From the NCBI RefSeq assembly GCF_000739935.1, contig NZ_BBJU01000014.1, positions 1-64,000 of the forward strand: a DNA stretch of 64,000 nucleotides, written 5' to 3'. This document shows positions 7,969-17,254 of this stretch, piece after piece. The notes under the pieces are model-generated. The model did no database searches, was not told the origin of the DNA, and saw only the letters and a list, made by a program, of their open reading frames with translations. Source of the DNA: Agrobacterium rubi TR3 = NBRC 13261 (lineage in GTDB: Bacteria; Pseudomonadota; Alphaproteobacteria; Rhizobiales; Rhizobiaceae). Made by a program: the position numbers and the translations under genes. Position 1 is the stretch's first letter, and every line of letters begins with the position of its first letter.

Positions 7969-8928
7969 ATGCATAAGGTAATTTTCGACACAGACCCCGG
8001 CATCGATGACGCAATGGCGCTGCTGTTTCTGCACCGTCACCCGGATATCGATCTGGTCGGCGTTACCACGGTGTTCGGCAACGCACCGCTGGACATGACC
8101 ACTCGCAATGCGCTGTTCCTCAAGCAGCAATGGGGCATGACGGCTCCCGTGGCCAAGGGCGCAGGCGTGACGTTCGATCCATCGCGCCCGGAAGGCCACT
8201 GGCCGACATTTATTCATGGCGATGACGGGCTCGGGAATATCGGTGTTCCCGACACGATCGACTTGCCGCTCGATCCGCGCCCGGCCCACAATTTCATTAT
8301 TGATACCGTCAAGGCAAACCCAGGCGAAGTCACGTTGATCGCCGTTGGTCGCATGACCAACCTTGCGCTAGCCCTTCGCGAAGATCCCGATTTTGCCGCC
8401 TTGGTCAAAGATGTTATCATCATGGGCGGTGCCTTCGACATCAACGGCAATGTCAGCCCGGCCGCGGAGGCCAATATTCACGGTGACCCGGAGGCTGCGG
8501 ATGTGGTGTTTACCGCGCCATGGCGTGTCACCATCGTCGGACTGGACGTGACGACGGGCACCGTCATGACATCGAAGTTCATGGACGAAATGGCGAAAGA
8601 GGGCGGGGCACCTGTCCAGCTTCTGTCCGATCTGTCGCAGTTCTACATTGAGTTCTACAATCAGCGCACTGGCGACGGCATGGTGGTGCATGACGCTTGC
8701 GCCTGCGTCTACCTGACCAACCCTGAGCTTTTCGAAACCCGCAGCGGTGCGGTTCGCGTCGTTTGCGGCGGCATTGCCGATGGGCAGACGATACAGAAGC
8801 CCGATGGCGTCGGCTTTCCGCCGGGAAATTGGGACGGACACCCCAGCCAGCTGGTTTGCACTGATATCCAGCCTGAACGTGTGCTTTCGGTCATCCGTTC
8901 GGCAATTGTGCAGGGCGAGCGCGGCTGA
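7969..8928 (+). CDS. Inosine/uridine-preferring nucleoside hydrolase
   Basis: Enzyme of the IUNH family (319 residues) that hydrolyses the N-glycosidic bond of ribonucleosides in purine or pyrimidine salvage. The calcium- and ribose-binding aspartate cluster is at the N-terminus (FDTDPGIDDAMALLF). The conserved IIMGGAFDINGNVSPAAEAN block sits near the middle, with a further catalytic block around HDACA. ATG 7969 is chosen because CGAGGA sits 7-12 bases upstream and the family motif then starts at residue 5; the frame stays open to 7852 but that part is not family-like. Nucleoside preference is not assignable. Confidence 0.9.
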   Translation: MHKVIFDTDPGIDDAMALLFLHRHPDIDLVGVTTVFGNAPLDMTTRNALFLKQQWGMTAPVAKGAGVTFDPSRPEGHWPTFIHGDDGLGNIGVPDTIDLPLDPRPAHNFIIDTVKANPGEVTLIAVGRMTNLALALREDPDFAALVKDVIIMGGAFDINGNVSPAAEANIHGDPEAADVVFTAPWRVTIVGLDVTTGTVMTSKFMDEMAKEGGAPVQLLSDLSQFYIEFYNQRTGDGMVVHDACACVYLTNPELFETRSGAVRVVCGGIADGQTIQKPDGVGFPPGNWDGHPSQLVCTDIQPERVLSVIRSAIVQGERG

Positions 8929-9037
8929 TTGGTCGCGCGCGCCGCCAAACTCAGCGGCTTGCCTTGCATTTTTGAAAAAACTCGCGTTATGCAGGTTTTC
9001 GTAAAGTCGCGTTGTTTGTTCTGGCTGCGGGCAACTG

Positions 9038-9061
9038 CGGAAAACCCATTCGTGTTTTCCG
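9038..9061 (+). other. Stem-loop upstream of the aminotransferase gene
   Basis: CGGAAAAC (9038-9045) pairs with GTTTTCCG (9054-9061) around an 8-base loop, 116 bases before the aminotransferase start. It could be a terminator-like element of the preceding nucleoside hydrolase, though no T tract follows, or part of the leader of the next gene. A possible promoter-like ACTTAAACTATACG lies just downstream at 9074-9091. Confidence 0.25.
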
Positions 9062-9176
9062 GTACATGCGTTACACTTAAACTATACGGGCCCGATCTGT
9101 TCGTGTCGGCTGTATTTGAAACCAAACAACGAACGTTTTGTGAGCCGGTCATTCGGTTCATGTCCACGAGGAAAAG

Positions 9177-10397
9177 ATGGAAGAGTTTCACAAGGTCAAG
9201 CGTCTGCCGCAATACGTGTTCGAACAGGTCAACCGTTTGAAAGCGAGCGCGCGAGCGGGTGGAGCCGACATTATCGACCTTGGCATGGGCAATCCCGACC
9301 TTCCGACACCGAAGGCCATTGTCGACAAGCTGTGCGAAGTCGTTCAGGACCCGCGCACACACCGTTACTCCTCGTCCAAGGGCATTCCCGGCCTTCGTCG
9401 TGCGCAGGCCGGCTATTACGCCCGCCGCTTCGGTGTGAAGCTGAACCCGGATACGCAGGTCGTAGCCACGCTGGGCTCCAAGGAAGGCTTCGCCAACATG
9501 GCGCAGGCCATCACCGCACCCGGTGATGTCATCCTTTGCCCCAACCCGACCTATCCGATCCACGCCTTCGGCTTCCTCATGGCAGGCGGCGTCATCCGCT
9601 CCATGAATGTGGAGCCCGATGAGACTTTCTTCGGTCCCCTGGAGCGCGCCGTGCGCCACTCCATCCCGAAGCCGTTGGCGCTGATCATCAACTATCCGTC
9701 GAACCCCACGGCCCACGTCGCATCGCTGGATTTCTACAAGGACATCATCGCATTCGCCAAGAAGCATGACCTCATCGTGCTGTCGGACCTTGCCTATTCG
9801 GAAATCTACTTCGACGATGCGAACCCGCCGCCATCCGTTCTGGAAGTGCCGGGTGCGATGGACGTTGCGGTGGAATTCACCTCCATGTCCAAGACGTTCT
9901 CCATGCCTGGCTGGCGCATGGGCTTTGCCGTCGGCAACGAGCGTCTCATCAGCGCGCTGACGCGGGTCAAGTCCTATCTGGATTACGGCGCCTTCACCCC
10001 CATCCAGGTCGCTGCCACCCACGCGCTGAATGGTGATGGTTCCGATATCGCTGAAGTACGCAGTGTCTATCGCCGTCGCCGCGATGTCATGGTCGATACA
10101 TTCGGCAAGGCTGGCTTCGAAGTGCCACCGCCCGCCGCCACCATGTTCGCTTGGGCGAAAATTCCGGAAAAATTCCGCCATCTCGGCTCGCTGGAATTCT
10201 CCAAGCTCTTGGTCGAAAAGGCCGATATTGCGGTCGCACCGGGCGTCGGCTTCGGTGAAATGGGCGATGATTATGTCCGCCTGGCCCTCGTCGAAAACGA
10301 GCACAGAATTCGTCAGGCCGCGCGCAATTTGAAGCGCTTCCTGTCGACTGCGGACGATACGTTGCACAACGTCGTTTCGCTCAACGCCCACCGTTAA
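9177..10397 (+). CDS. AlaC-like class I/II aminotransferase
   Basis: PLP-dependent fold-type I aminotransferase of 406 residues. It closely resembles E. coli AlaC (glutamate-pyruvate transaminase) in the N-terminal block (RLPQYVFEQVNRLK, DIIDLGMGNPDLPTP), the substrate block NYPSNPTAHV and the PLP-lysine segment SMSKTFSMPGWRMGF. Rhizobial copies are often annotated LL-diaminopimelate aminotransferase; sequence alone does not decide between alanine, aspartate and diaminopimelate activity. A GAGGA ribosome binding site precedes the ATG. It sits 64 bases upstream of hom, with a strong terminator between, so the two are neighbours in amino-acid metabolism but not obviously one transcript. Confidence 0.85.
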   Translation: MEEFHKVKRLPQYVFEQVNRLKASARAGGADIIDLGMGNPDLPTPKAIVDKLCEVVQDPRTHRYSSSKGIPGLRRAQAGYYARRFGVKLNPDTQVVATLGSKEGFANMAQAITAPGDVILCPNPTYPIHAFGFLMAGGVIRSMNVEPDETFFGPLERAVRHSIPKPLALIINYPSNPTAHVASLDFYKDIIAFAKKHDLIVLSDLAYSEIYFDDANPPPSVLEVPGAMDVAVEFTSMSKTFSMPGWRMGFAVGNERLISALTRVKSYLDYGAFTPIQVAATHALNGDGSDIAEVRSVYRRRRDVMVDTFGKAGFEVPPPAATMFAWAKIPEKFRHLGSLEFSKLLVEKADIAVAPGVGFGEMGDDYVRLALVENEHRIRQAARNLKRFLSTADDTLHNVVSLNAHR

Positions 10398-10410
10398 GGG
10401 CATCAAACCG

Positions 10411-10441
10411 GGTGGCCGTCTCAGGCCACCTCTCAATTTTT
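10411..10441 (+). terminator. Rho-independent terminator after the aminotransferase gene
   Basis: GGTGGCC (10411-10417) pairs with GGCCACC (10424-10430), loop GTCTCA, followed by TCTCAATTTTT. It sits in the 64-base gap before hom. Confidence 0.8.
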
Positions 10442-10461
10442 AGCAAATCAGGAATATACCC

Positions 10462-11772
10462 ATGGCAGATTCATTGAGAATCGGCATAGCGGGACTCGGC
10501 ACTGTCGGCTCTTCGCTCGTGCGCATCCTCCAGCAGAGAAGCAAGGAACTTGCGATTACCTGCGGACGCGCAATTGAGATTATTGCCGTCAGCGCGCGCG
10601 ATCGTTCGCGTGATCGCGGTCTGGATCTCGCCGGTATTACCTGGTTCGATACGCCCGAAGAGATGGCGAAAAAAGCCGAAATCGATGTTCTGGTGGAGCT
10701 GGTCGGTGGTGCGTCCGGCGCTGCCGAAAAGGCCGTGCGCGCCGCCTTGTCTCGTGGCATCCATGTGGTAACGGCCAACAAGGCGCTGCTGGCGAAACAC
10801 GGTGTCGAGCTTGCCATTATGGCGGAAGAAAAGGGCGCATTGCTGAACTTTGAAGCTGCGGTGGCTGGTGGTATCCCCATCATCAAGGCGCTGCGCGAAT
10901 CGCTGACCGGCAACCATGTGTCGCGCATTTACGGCATCATGAACGGCACCTGCAATTACATCCTGACCAAGATGGAAAAGGAAGGCCTGTCGTTTGAAGC
11001 CTGCCTGAAAGAAGCGCAGCGGCTGGGTTACGCGGAAGCCGATCCAGCCTTCGACATTGAAGGCAATGATACCGCCCACAAGCTGGCGATCCTGACGACG
11101 CTTGCCTTCGGCTCCAAGATTGCGGCCGATGACATTTATCTCGAGGGCATCTCGAATATCTCCATCGAGGATATTCAGGCCGCCGCAGACCTGGGTTATC
11201 GCATCAAGCTTCTTGGCGTGGCGCATGTGACCGAGTCCGGTATAGAACAACGCGTGCATCCGACCATGGTACCTCTGGACTCGGTTATCGCGCAGGTAGA
11301 CGGCGTCACCAACGCCGTGGCCGTCGAATCCGACATTCTCGGCGAACTGCTGATGGTTGGCCCCGGCGCTGGTGGCAACGCCACGGCATCCGCCGTGCTG
11401 GGTGACATCGCCGACATTGCCAAGAGCCGTCCCGGCGTTCAGCAGGTACCGGTGCTTGGTCGTCCCGCCAAATCGCTCACCGAATACCGTCGTGCCAAGA
11501 TGAAGAGCCACGAAGGCGGTTATTTCATTCGCCTGACGGTGAAGGACAAGGCCGGTGTTTTCGCCTCCATCGCCACACGCATGGCGGAAAACAACATCTC
11601 GCTGGAATCCATCGTGCAGCATTCGCGGGTTCACACTGAAGGTGGTCCGCAGACCATCATTCTCGTCACCCACGCGACGATGGAAGATGCCATCCGCAAG
11701 GCGGTCAAAGCCATTAAGAGCGAAAAATATCTGGTCAACGAGCCGCAGGTCATCCGCATCGAACGCACCTGA
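10462..11772 (+). CDS. hom: Homoserine dehydrogenase
   Basis: Reduces aspartate semialdehyde to homoserine with NAD(P)H, the branch point to threonine, methionine and isoleucine. The 436 residues give the usual three parts: N-terminal Rossmann fold (GIAGLGTVGSSLVRIL), catalytic domain (GIMNGTCNYILTKME and the EADPAFDIEGNDTAHKLAIL segment with its conserved acidic and Lys residues), and a C-terminal ACT domain (from about residue 355, RLTVKDKAGVFASIA). The ACT domain implies allosteric feedback, usually by threonine in this family. A terminator follows directly. It stands alone between two terminators. Confidence 0.95.
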   Translation: MADSLRIGIAGLGTVGSSLVRILQQRSKELAITCGRAIEIIAVSARDRSRDRGLDLAGITWFDTPEEMAKKAEIDVLVELVGGASGAAEKAVRAALSRGIHVVTANKALLAKHGVELAIMAEEKGALLNFEAAVAGGIPIIKALRESLTGNHVSRIYGIMNGTCNYILTKMEKEGLSFEACLKEAQRLGYAEADPAFDIEGNDTAHKLAILTTLAFGSKIAADDIYLEGISNISIEDIQAAADLGYRIKLLGVAHVTESGIEQRVHPTMVPLDSVIAQVDGVTNAVAVESDILGELLMVGPGAGGNATASAVLGDIADIAKSRPGVQQVPVLGRPAKSLTEYRRAKMKSHEGGYFIRLTVKDKAGVFASIATRMAENNISLESIVQHSRVHTEGGPQTIILVTHATMEDAIRKAVKAIKSEKYLVNEPQVIRIERT

Positions 11773-11802
11773 TTGCCGCGACGCAGGTTGGAACTAAACC
11801 AA

Positions 11803-11829
11803 GGCCATCGCCGCAAGGCGGTGGCTTTT
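11803..11829 (+). terminator. Rho-independent terminator after hom
   Basis: GCCATCGCC (11803-11811) pairs with GGCGGTGGC (11817-11825, one G-U pair), followed by TTTT. It begins about 30 bases after the hom stop codon. Confidence 0.75.
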
Positions 11830-11876
11830 CGCATGTGGGATAAAGTCCTACAGTTGGACAACAGATGGAGAGGCGT

Positions 11877-12386
11877 GTGATCAATATCCGTGCAGCCAGG
11901 GAAGGCGAGTCGTCCGTGCTTGCGGCGATCGGGCTGCGGGCATGGGCGAATGCGACATCGGCCATTGGCGTGACGGAAGCGCTGCGGGAAAACGCGCGTG
12001 TCGCTTTCGAAAATTTCACGCATTCATCATGGCGCGCCATCATTTTGGCAGAGGCGGGCGGCGTGGTTGTCGGCTGGGCGGCGCGCGAACACTTCGATGA
12101 GACGATCACCGATTTCTGGGTCGATCCTGTCTATCAACGCCAAGGCGTCGGCACGGCACTTCTCGCCGACATCGAACGGCAGATCGAGGCCCGCGGTTTG
12201 CCTTTGGCCAAGCTGGAAAGCCACGCGCAAAACGATCAGGCCGTGTCCTTTTTCCGCAAGCATGGTTACAGCGTCAGCTGGCTCTCGATGAAATATTCGA
12301 CCAAACTGGACCGCGAGGTGCAGTCCGTCGGCCTACAAAAGCAACTGGTCGATATGGACATCGGTGGTTACGGGTTCGGCTTTTGA
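11877..12386 (+). CDS. GNAT family N-acetyltransferase
   Basis: Acetyl-CoA-dependent N-acetyltransferase of about 169 residues; substrate unknown. The acetyl-CoA loop is visible as DPVYQRQGVGTALLADIE, followed by the typical SFFRKHGY motif with the C-terminal beta strand. GTG 11877 is preferred because GGAGAGG lies 4-10 bases upstream; ATG 11865 would add four residues with no ribosome binding site. The 3' end overlaps the convergent DUF1294 gene by 19 bases. Confidence 0.8.
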   Translation: MINIRAAREGESSVLAAIGLRAWANATSAIGVTEALRENARVAFENFTHSSWRAIILAEAGGVVVGWAAREHFDETITDFWVDPVYQRQGVGTALLADIERQIEARGLPLAKLESHAQNDQAVSFFRKHGYSVSWLSMKYSTKLDREVQSVGLQKQLVDMDIGGYGFGF

Positions 12387-12700
12387 GCCGCTGCGTTCAT
12401 CGTGTCGAACACGGTTTTTGGCCAGTGTGGTAGGATGACGAAAGACGCTCCAATCCCGATTTGCAGAATGATGATCCAAATCAGATAACGGCGAAACGGT
12501 TCTTTTCGCGTTTTATGGCGCAGAAACCGTTGTGCCAGCACGGCGCCTAAGCTTCCGCCCAGCAAAGCCAGCCACAACAGCGTGCTTTCACGCACGCGCC
12601 ATGTTCCTGTTCTGGCCGCTCTCTTGTCCCACCCATAGATGAGGAAAACGACCAGGTTGAAGGTAAGATAGGTGGCGACGGCCAAGAGTGGGATCATCAT
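12368..12700 (-). CDS. DUF1294 membrane protein
   Basis: Small integral membrane protein of about 110 residues. It shows the DUF1294 pattern: an N-terminal membrane segment, then WDKRAARTGTWRVRE, LLWLALLGGSLGAVLAQ and RHKTRKEPFRRYL, then a last membrane segment. Function unknown. Tandem ATG codons at 12700 and 12697 are the likely start; the frame is open to 12793 but that extension is hydrophilic and not family-like. It converges with the GNAT gene (19-base overlap) and diverges from gatB. Confidence 0.75.
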   Translation of the reverse strand: MMIPLLAVATYLTFNLVVFLIYGWDKRAARTGTWRVRESTLLWLALLGGSLGAVLAQRFLRHKTRKEPFRRYLIWIIILQIGIGASFVILPHWPKTVFDTMNAAAQKPNP

Positions 12701-12849
12701 GCGATGAGTGACATTGAAAATTGTAAAGGATCCGTATTCAGCAGCATGAAATCTCGTCGCTTCCCGTGTTCGGCGCGACAAGCCTTGCGCCACAGTGCCA
12801 ATTGTTCTACCTCACCATAGACAGAAATTCCGTATATTAAGAGCTTGAT

Positions 12850-14352
12850 ATGACCCTTGTAGACGTGCGCACACCAGACCCGAAACGCTTCATTCCCGGC
12901 GCGACCGGCGATTGGGAAATCGTCATCGGCATGGAGGTTCACGCTCAGGTTCTCTCCAATTCCAAGCTGTTTTCCGGCGCGTCCACCACGTTCGGCAATG
13001 CGCCGAATTCCAACGTCTCGCTGGTCGATGCCGCCATGCCCGGCATGCTGCCCGTGATCAACGAGGAATGCGTGGCGCAGGCCGTGCGGACTGGTTTGGG
13101 CTTGAAGGCACAGATCAATAAGCGCTCCATCTTCGACCGCAAGAACTACTTCTATCCCGACCTGCCGCAGGGCTACCAGATTTCGCAGTTCAAGGACCCC
13201 ATCGTCGGTGAGGGCCAGATCATCATTTCGCTCGGACCCGACCGTCAGGGCAATTTCGAGGATATCGAAATCGGCATTGAGCGGCTGCATCTGGAGCAGG
13301 ATGCGGGCAAGTCGATGCACGATCAGCACCCGACGATGTCTTATGTGGACCTCAACCGTTCCGGCGTGGCGCTGATGGAAATCGTCTCCAAGCCCGATAT
13401 GCGCTCGTCTGACGAAGCCAAGGCTTATATGACGAAGCTGCGCTCCATCGTGCGCTATCTCGGCACCTGTGATGGCAACATGGACGAAGGCTCCATGCGT
13501 GCGGACGTCAACGTTTCCGTGCGCAGACCCGGTGAGGGCTTCGGCACCCGTTGCGAAATCAAGAACGTCAATTCCATCCGCTTCATCGGTCAGGCCATCG
13601 AATACGAGGCACGTCGCCAGATCGCCATTCTGGAAGATGGCGGCAGCATCGACCAGGAAACCCGCCTGTTCGATCCCGGCAAGGGCGAGACGCGCTCCAT
13701 GCGCTCCAAGGAAGACGCGCATGATTATCGCTACTTCCCCGACCCAGACCTGCTGCCGCTGGAATTCGACGATGCGTTCATCGAGAAGATGAGCAAGGAT
13801 TTGCCGGAACTGCCGGATGACAAGAAGGCGCGGTTTGTCAGCGAACTCGGCCTGTCGGTCTATGATGCATCGATCCTCGTGTCTGAAAAGGCGATCGCTG
13901 ATTATTACGAGCTCGTTGCCGAAGGACGGGATGGCAAAATTGCTGCGAACTGGGTGATCAACGATCTCTTGGGTGCGCTGAACAAGGCGAGCAAGGGTAT
14001 CGAAGAGACACCTGTTTCCGCCGATCAGCTGGGCGGCATCATCGATCTCATCAAGGCCAACACCATCTCCGGCAAGATCGCCAAAGATTTGTTCGAGATC
14101 GTCTGGAACGAGGGTGGCAATCCGGCGGAGATCGTGGAAAGCCGTGGCATGAAGCAGGTCACCGACACCGGCGCCATCGAAAAGGCCGTGGACGAGATCA
14201 TCGCTGCCAACCCGGATCAGGTCGAAAAGGTCAAGGCCAAGCCAACGCTTGCCGGCTGGTTCGTCGGTCAGGTCATGAAGGCCACCGGCGGCAAAGCCAA
14301 CCCACAGGCTGTGCAGGAACTGGTCAAGGCGAAGTTGGGTATCGAGGAGTAA
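12850..14352 (+). CDS. gatB: Aspartyl/glutamyl-tRNA(Asn/Gln) amidotransferase subunit B
   Basis: B subunit (500 residues) of the GatCAB complex, which converts misacylated Glu-tRNA(Gln) and Asp-tRNA(Asn) to the amidated forms in bacteria lacking GlnRS or AsnRS. Signature segments are [18 protein letters not shown], the kinase-like region [14 protein letters not shown] and [15 protein letters not shown], and the C-terminal YqeY-like tail that grips tRNA ([16 protein letters not shown]). Length matches the family. gatC and gatA are not within this window, so the subunits are split over the chromosome here. Confidence 0.95.
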   Translation: MTLVDVRTPDPKRFIPGATGDWEIVIGMEVHAQVLSNSKLFSGASTTFGNAPNSNVSLVDAAMPGMLPVINEECVAQAVRTGLGLKAQINKRSIFDRKNYFYPDLPQGYQISQFKDPIVGEGQIIISLGPDRQGNFEDIEIGIERLHLEQDAGKSMHDQHPTMSYVDLNRSGVALMEIVSKPDMRSSDEAKAYMTKLRSIVRYLGTCDGNMDEGSMRADVNVSVRRPGEGFGTRCEIKNVNSIRFIGQAIEYEARRQIAILEDGGSIDQETRLFDPGKGETRSMRSKEDAHDYRYFPDPDLLPLEFDDAFIEKMSKDLPELPDDKKARFVSELGLSVYDASILVSEKAIADYYELVAEGRDGKIAANWVINDLLGALNKASKGIEETPVSADQLGGIIDLIKANTISGKIAKDLFEIVWNEGGNPAEIVESRGMKQVTDTGAIEKAVDEIIAANPDQVEKVKAKPTLAGWFVGQVMKATGGKANPQAVQELVKAKLGIEE

Positions 14353-14410
14353 TCACTGCTGGCTGGGATTATCTCGGCTTACAGTGTTAGACTGAAAACA
14401 TCGCTTCCGT

Positions 14411-14489
14411 CATCCTCGGGCTTGTCCCGAGGATCTAACGAACCACAACATCAAACGTGGTCAGATCCTCGGGACAAGCCCGAGGATGA
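14411..14489. repeat. Nested palindromic repeat (REP-like)
   Basis: Two inverted copies of one palindrome, at 14411-14435 and 14463-14489. Each contains ATCCTCGGG and CCCGAGGAT as its own stem, and the second copy is the reverse complement of the first, so the whole 79 bases can fold as one long hairpin or two small ones. CCAC/GTGG at the centre closes the large loop. It fills the gatB-GNAT gap with no gene. Elements with this CCTCGGGCTTGTCCCGAGG core recur in many alphaproteobacterial genomes; that is general recollection. Confidence 0.75.
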
Positions 14490-14566
14490 CGTCGAGTGGA
14501 GTTAGAGATCGAGTGCGACAATGCCGGGATTTCTCCTGGCTTTTCCATTCTTAGATGGAGCAAGAC

Positions 14567-15064
14567 GTGTTTTTCATTCGCACCGCCAGTGAGCGCGATA
14601 TTGAGCCGGTGAGGGCGCTTTTGGCGCGCACGTGGCACGCCACCTTCGACGCGATCTATGGAGCGCCACGGGTCAGTGAACTGATCACGCAGTGGCATTC
14701 TCCGGCTGCGATGAAAGAACGCGTCCAGAAAAAGGGTGGCGAGTTTCTGGTGGCGGATGATGGCAAGCGCATCGGTGGCATGGGCTATGCAGCGATGTCA
14801 GCCAAGATGTCGAAAACGGCTTTGCTACACCAGCTCTATGTCGATCCACATTTTCAGCGCCAAGGCGTTGGGCGCGATATCTTCGCGGAGCTTGAGACGT
14901 GTTTTCCCGACGCCGAAATCATGCGCCTCGAGGTGGAGCCAAAAAACACCGCCGCCATTGCCTTTTATGAAGGGCTGGGTTTTGTCGAGGTCGATCGAGT
15001 GGAGCGCATGGCCGGGGTTGAGGGACTGCCGGGCATCGCCATGGAAAAGACGCTGGCCCGATGA
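14567..15064 (+). CDS. GNAT family N-acetyltransferase
   Basis: About 165 residues with the GNAT fold. Domain start is FFIRTASERDIEPVRALL, the acetyl-CoA loop is VDPHFQRQGVGRDIFAELE, and the C-terminal motif is NTAAIAFYEGLGFVEVDR. GTG 14567 has GGAG at 14557-14560 upstream; ATG 14555 is the alternative and adds four residues. The stop overlaps the start of the next GNAT gene (ATGA), so the two are translationally coupled. Substrate unknown. Confidence 0.8.
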   Translation: MFFIRTASERDIEPVRALLARTWHATFDAIYGAPRVSELITQWHSPAAMKERVQKKGGEFLVADDGKRIGGMGYAAMSAKMSKTALLHQLYVDPHFQRQGVGRDIFAELETCFPDAEIMRLEVEPKNTAAIAFYEGLGFVEVDRVERMAGVEGLPGIAMEKTLAR

Positions 15065-15534
15065 CCGAAGCGCGAGACCATCTCATCATTCGTTTTGCGC
15101 GAGAAACTGACCTTCCTCATCTCGTCGCGATGTTTGCCGCTGATGATGTGGGCGGCCACGGTGACACGGTGGAAGAAGCGGCAATGCCGGATTATCTGGC
15201 GGCCTTTCACGCCATCGAGGCGTCTCCCAACGAGACGCTTTATGTGGCGGAACTGGATGGAGAGGTCGTCGGTACGTTTCAGACCGTGATTCTCACGAAG
15301 CTCGTCGGTCGCGGTGCTGTGACGATGAAGATCGAAGCGGTCCAGACGCGGGCTGATATGCGTGGTCGCGGCATCGGTGCCATTATGATCCGTCATTGTA
15401 TCGAGGATGCTGGGCAGCGCGGTGTGAAAACGATCGAGCTGGGATCGAATATGGCGCGGCTCGATGCCCACAGGTTTTACGAACGGCTGGGGTTCGACAA
15501 GCGACATTTCGGCTTCAGCATGAAGCTGAAATAG
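15061..15534 (+). CDS. GNAT family N-acetyltransferase
   Basis: 157-residue GNAT protein, with the acetyl-CoA loop in TRADMRGRGIGAIMIRHCIE and the closing motif ARLDAHRFYERLGFDKRHFGFSM. Its ATG overlaps the stop of the preceding acetyltransferase gene, so the two are probably made together. They are only distantly similar to each other and may act on different amines. Substrate unknown. Confidence 0.85.
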   Translation: MTEARDHLIIRFARETDLPHLVAMFAADDVGGHGDTVEEAAMPDYLAAFHAIEASPNETLYVAELDGEVVGTFQTVILTKLVGRGAVTMKIEAVQTRADMRGRGIGAIMIRHCIEDAGQRGVKTIELGSNMARLDAHRFYERLGFDKRHFGFSMKLK

Positions 15535-15644
15535 CGGCGGCTGGAACGGGAAATACTGGACAATTGTTGCATGGAGCGGCATAAGCTTGTGCTGTGCTGC
15601 GCACATCAAATCGCTGCGGTGCACTCAAGCCCGAGGAACTGATA

Positions 15645-16043
15645 ATGAAGACTCTCCTGACGCAAATCTTCACCTGGTGGAACGGCCAGACGATTGGAAC
15701 GCGCTTTCACACATGGCGTTTCGGCAAGAAGGTCGGCACGGATGAGTTGGGCAATACCTATTACGAAGGCGGCACCACATCCTGGGGCATGCCACGTCGC
15801 TGGGTCATCTATAATGGTTACGCCGAAGCCTCCGCCATTACGCCCGGCTGGCATGGCTGGATGCATTATCGCACCGACGTTCCGCCGAGCGAGGAAAACT
15901 ACGCTGCTCGCGAGTGGGAGAAGCCGCATCTGCCGAACATGACCGGCACATCGAAAGCCTACCGCCCGCAGGGCTCGCTGGCTGTTGCCGGTGAACGTCC
16001 ACGCGTAACCGGCGACTACGACGCCTGGACGCCCGGCAACTGA
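15645..16043 (+). CDS. NADH:ubiquinone oxidoreductase accessory subunit NDUFA12 family
   Basis: Protein of 132 residues matching the NDUFA12 (B17.2) family, an accessory subunit of alphaproteobacterial and mitochondrial complex I at the membrane/matrix-arm junction. Typical segments are WWNGQTIGTRFHTWRFGKKVGTDELGN, YYEG and RRWVIYNGYAEAS, followed by the conserved GWHGWMHY. ATG 15645 is chosen because GAGGA lies 8-12 bases upstream; the frame is open to 15594 without support. It stands outside any nuo operon, as is usual for this gene. Confidence 0.9.
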   Translation: MKTLLTQIFTWWNGQTIGTRFHTWRFGKKVGTDELGNTYYEGGTTSWGMPRRWVIYNGYAEASAITPGWHGWMHYRTDVPPSEENYAAREWEKPHLPNMTGTSKAYRPQGSLAVAGERPRVTGDYDAWTPGN

Positions 16044-16192
16044 GTAGGCCGGCGAGGGTGGTTTGCCTTTTGCGTTTCAGCGCGATTTGCTGATGCGAAC
16101 GACGTAGGCAGTCACCCGTTTTTGCCACATTCCGCCTGTAGGCGTTGAGCCCGCACTGATGGTGCGGGAAATCTTTCTGGAGACGGTTCGAT

Positions 16193-16630
16193 ATGGGAAA
16201 ATTCACGCGAGATGGTTCTTTGCGTGCGCTGGCTGTGTCGCTTGTCGCGCTTTCGGCCACGGCTGTTACCGTGTCTTCCGCTTCCGCAGCCCGCATCGAA
16301 AACCGCGTCGCCGTCTTTTCCGGCATCGACAAGATCACTGGCCGCATTACATCTTTCGATGTCTATCTGAACGAAACCGTGCAGTTCGGTGCGCTCCAGG
16401 TCACGCCAAAGGTCTGCTATTCGCGTGACGATACCGAAGCGCAGAAGATTGATGCCTTCATTGAGGTCGATGAAATCACCCTCGACCGCAAGATCAAGCG
16501 CATCTTCACCGGCTGGATGTTTGCCGACAGCCCCGGCCTGAATGCCGTTGAGCACCCGATCTACGACGTGTGGCTGACGGGCTGCAAGCAGGATTCGGAC
16601 GTGCCTGCTCCGACGTCGGCCAGCAAATAA
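16193..16630 (+). CDS. DUF2155 secreted protein
   Basis: Protein of 145 residues with an N-terminal signal peptide (hydrophobic stretch LRALAVSLVALSATAVTV ending SSASA-A). The mature part carries the DUF2155 pattern: FSGIDKITGRITSFDVYLNE, the TPKVCYSR segment, IFTGWMFADSPGLNAVEHP and YDVWLTGC. Two mature Cys (KVCYS and TGCKQ) could form a disulfide. Function unknown. The gene follows NDUFA12, as I recall it does in other Rhizobiales, and converges with aat. A GGAGACGG ribosome binding site precedes the ATG. Confidence 0.85.
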   Translation: MGKFTRDGSLRALAVSLVALSATAVTVSSASAARIENRVAVFSGIDKITGRITSFDVYLNETVQFGALQVTPKVCYSRDDTEAQKIDAFIEVDEITLDRKIKRIFTGWMFADSPGLNAVEHPIYDVWLTGCKQDSDVPAPTSASK

Positions 16631-16639
16631 TCCCAACAG

Positions 16640-17251
16640 TCAGAATGTCAGGCTTGGTCGATTGACGGCGGGCTCAAGCATTTTCGCATACTCGGCTTTC
16701 GGAACATCGATCGCGCCGAAGGTCTTGAGATGCTCAGTCGTGAACTGTGTGTCGAGGAGAGTGAAGCCTTTTTCGCGCAAGTGCTCGACCAGATGCACGA
16801 GGCAAATCTTAGACGCATTGGTGCGGCGCGAAAACATGCTCTCCCCGAAGAAAGCTGAGCCGAGCGATACGCCATAGAGGCCACCGACAAGCTCGTCGCC
16901 CTCCCACGCCTCGACGCTATGCGCGTGGCCGATTTCGTGCAGTTCGGTATAGAGGCGGCGGATTGTGGCGTTGATCCAGGTGCTGGGGCGGTCGTCGGCT
17001 TGCTCTGCGCAACTGGCCATCACACCTTTGAAATCCGTGTCGAAGCGAATGTCGAACGGACGTTTGCGAATGACTTTGGCAAGACTTTTGGAAACGTGGA
17101 AGTCATCGAGCGGGATGATGCCGCGCATCTCCGGCTCGACCCAGAAGAGTTCCGGGTCATCTGCCGAATCGGCCATGGGAAACAGGCCGATGGAGTAGGC
17201 GCGCAGCAGAATGTCGACATCGATGTCGCTGTTTCTGCCGCGCCGTCCCAT
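16640..17251 (-). CDS. aat: Leucyl/phenylalanyl-tRNA--protein transferase
   Basis: Cytoplasmic N-end-rule enzyme (203 residues) that transfers Leu or Phe from tRNA to proteins with N-terminal Arg or Lys, tagging them for ClpAP. Conserved segments: [57 protein letters not shown] and [15 protein letters not shown], then [16 protein letters not shown]. The start lies 3 bases after the accC stop, so it ends the aroQ-accB-accC-aat run. Length is normal for the short alphaproteobacterial form. Confidence 0.95.
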   Translation of the reverse strand: MGRRGRNSDIDVDILLRAYSIGLFPMADSADDPELFWVEPEMRGIIPLDDFHVSKSLAKVIRKRPFDIRFDTDFKGVMASCAEQADDRPSTWINATIRRLYTELHEIGHAHSVEAWEGDELVGGLYGVSLGSAFFGESMFSRRTNASKICLVHLVEHLREKGFTLLDTQFTTEHLKTFGAIDVPKAEYAKMLEPAVNRPSLTF

Positions 17252-17254
17252 CTC

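Noticed and set aside
8709-10436. A 575-codon open frame on the minus strand
   Set aside because: Antisense to the nucleoside hydrolase and aminotransferase genes, which have clear families. No domain is recognisable.
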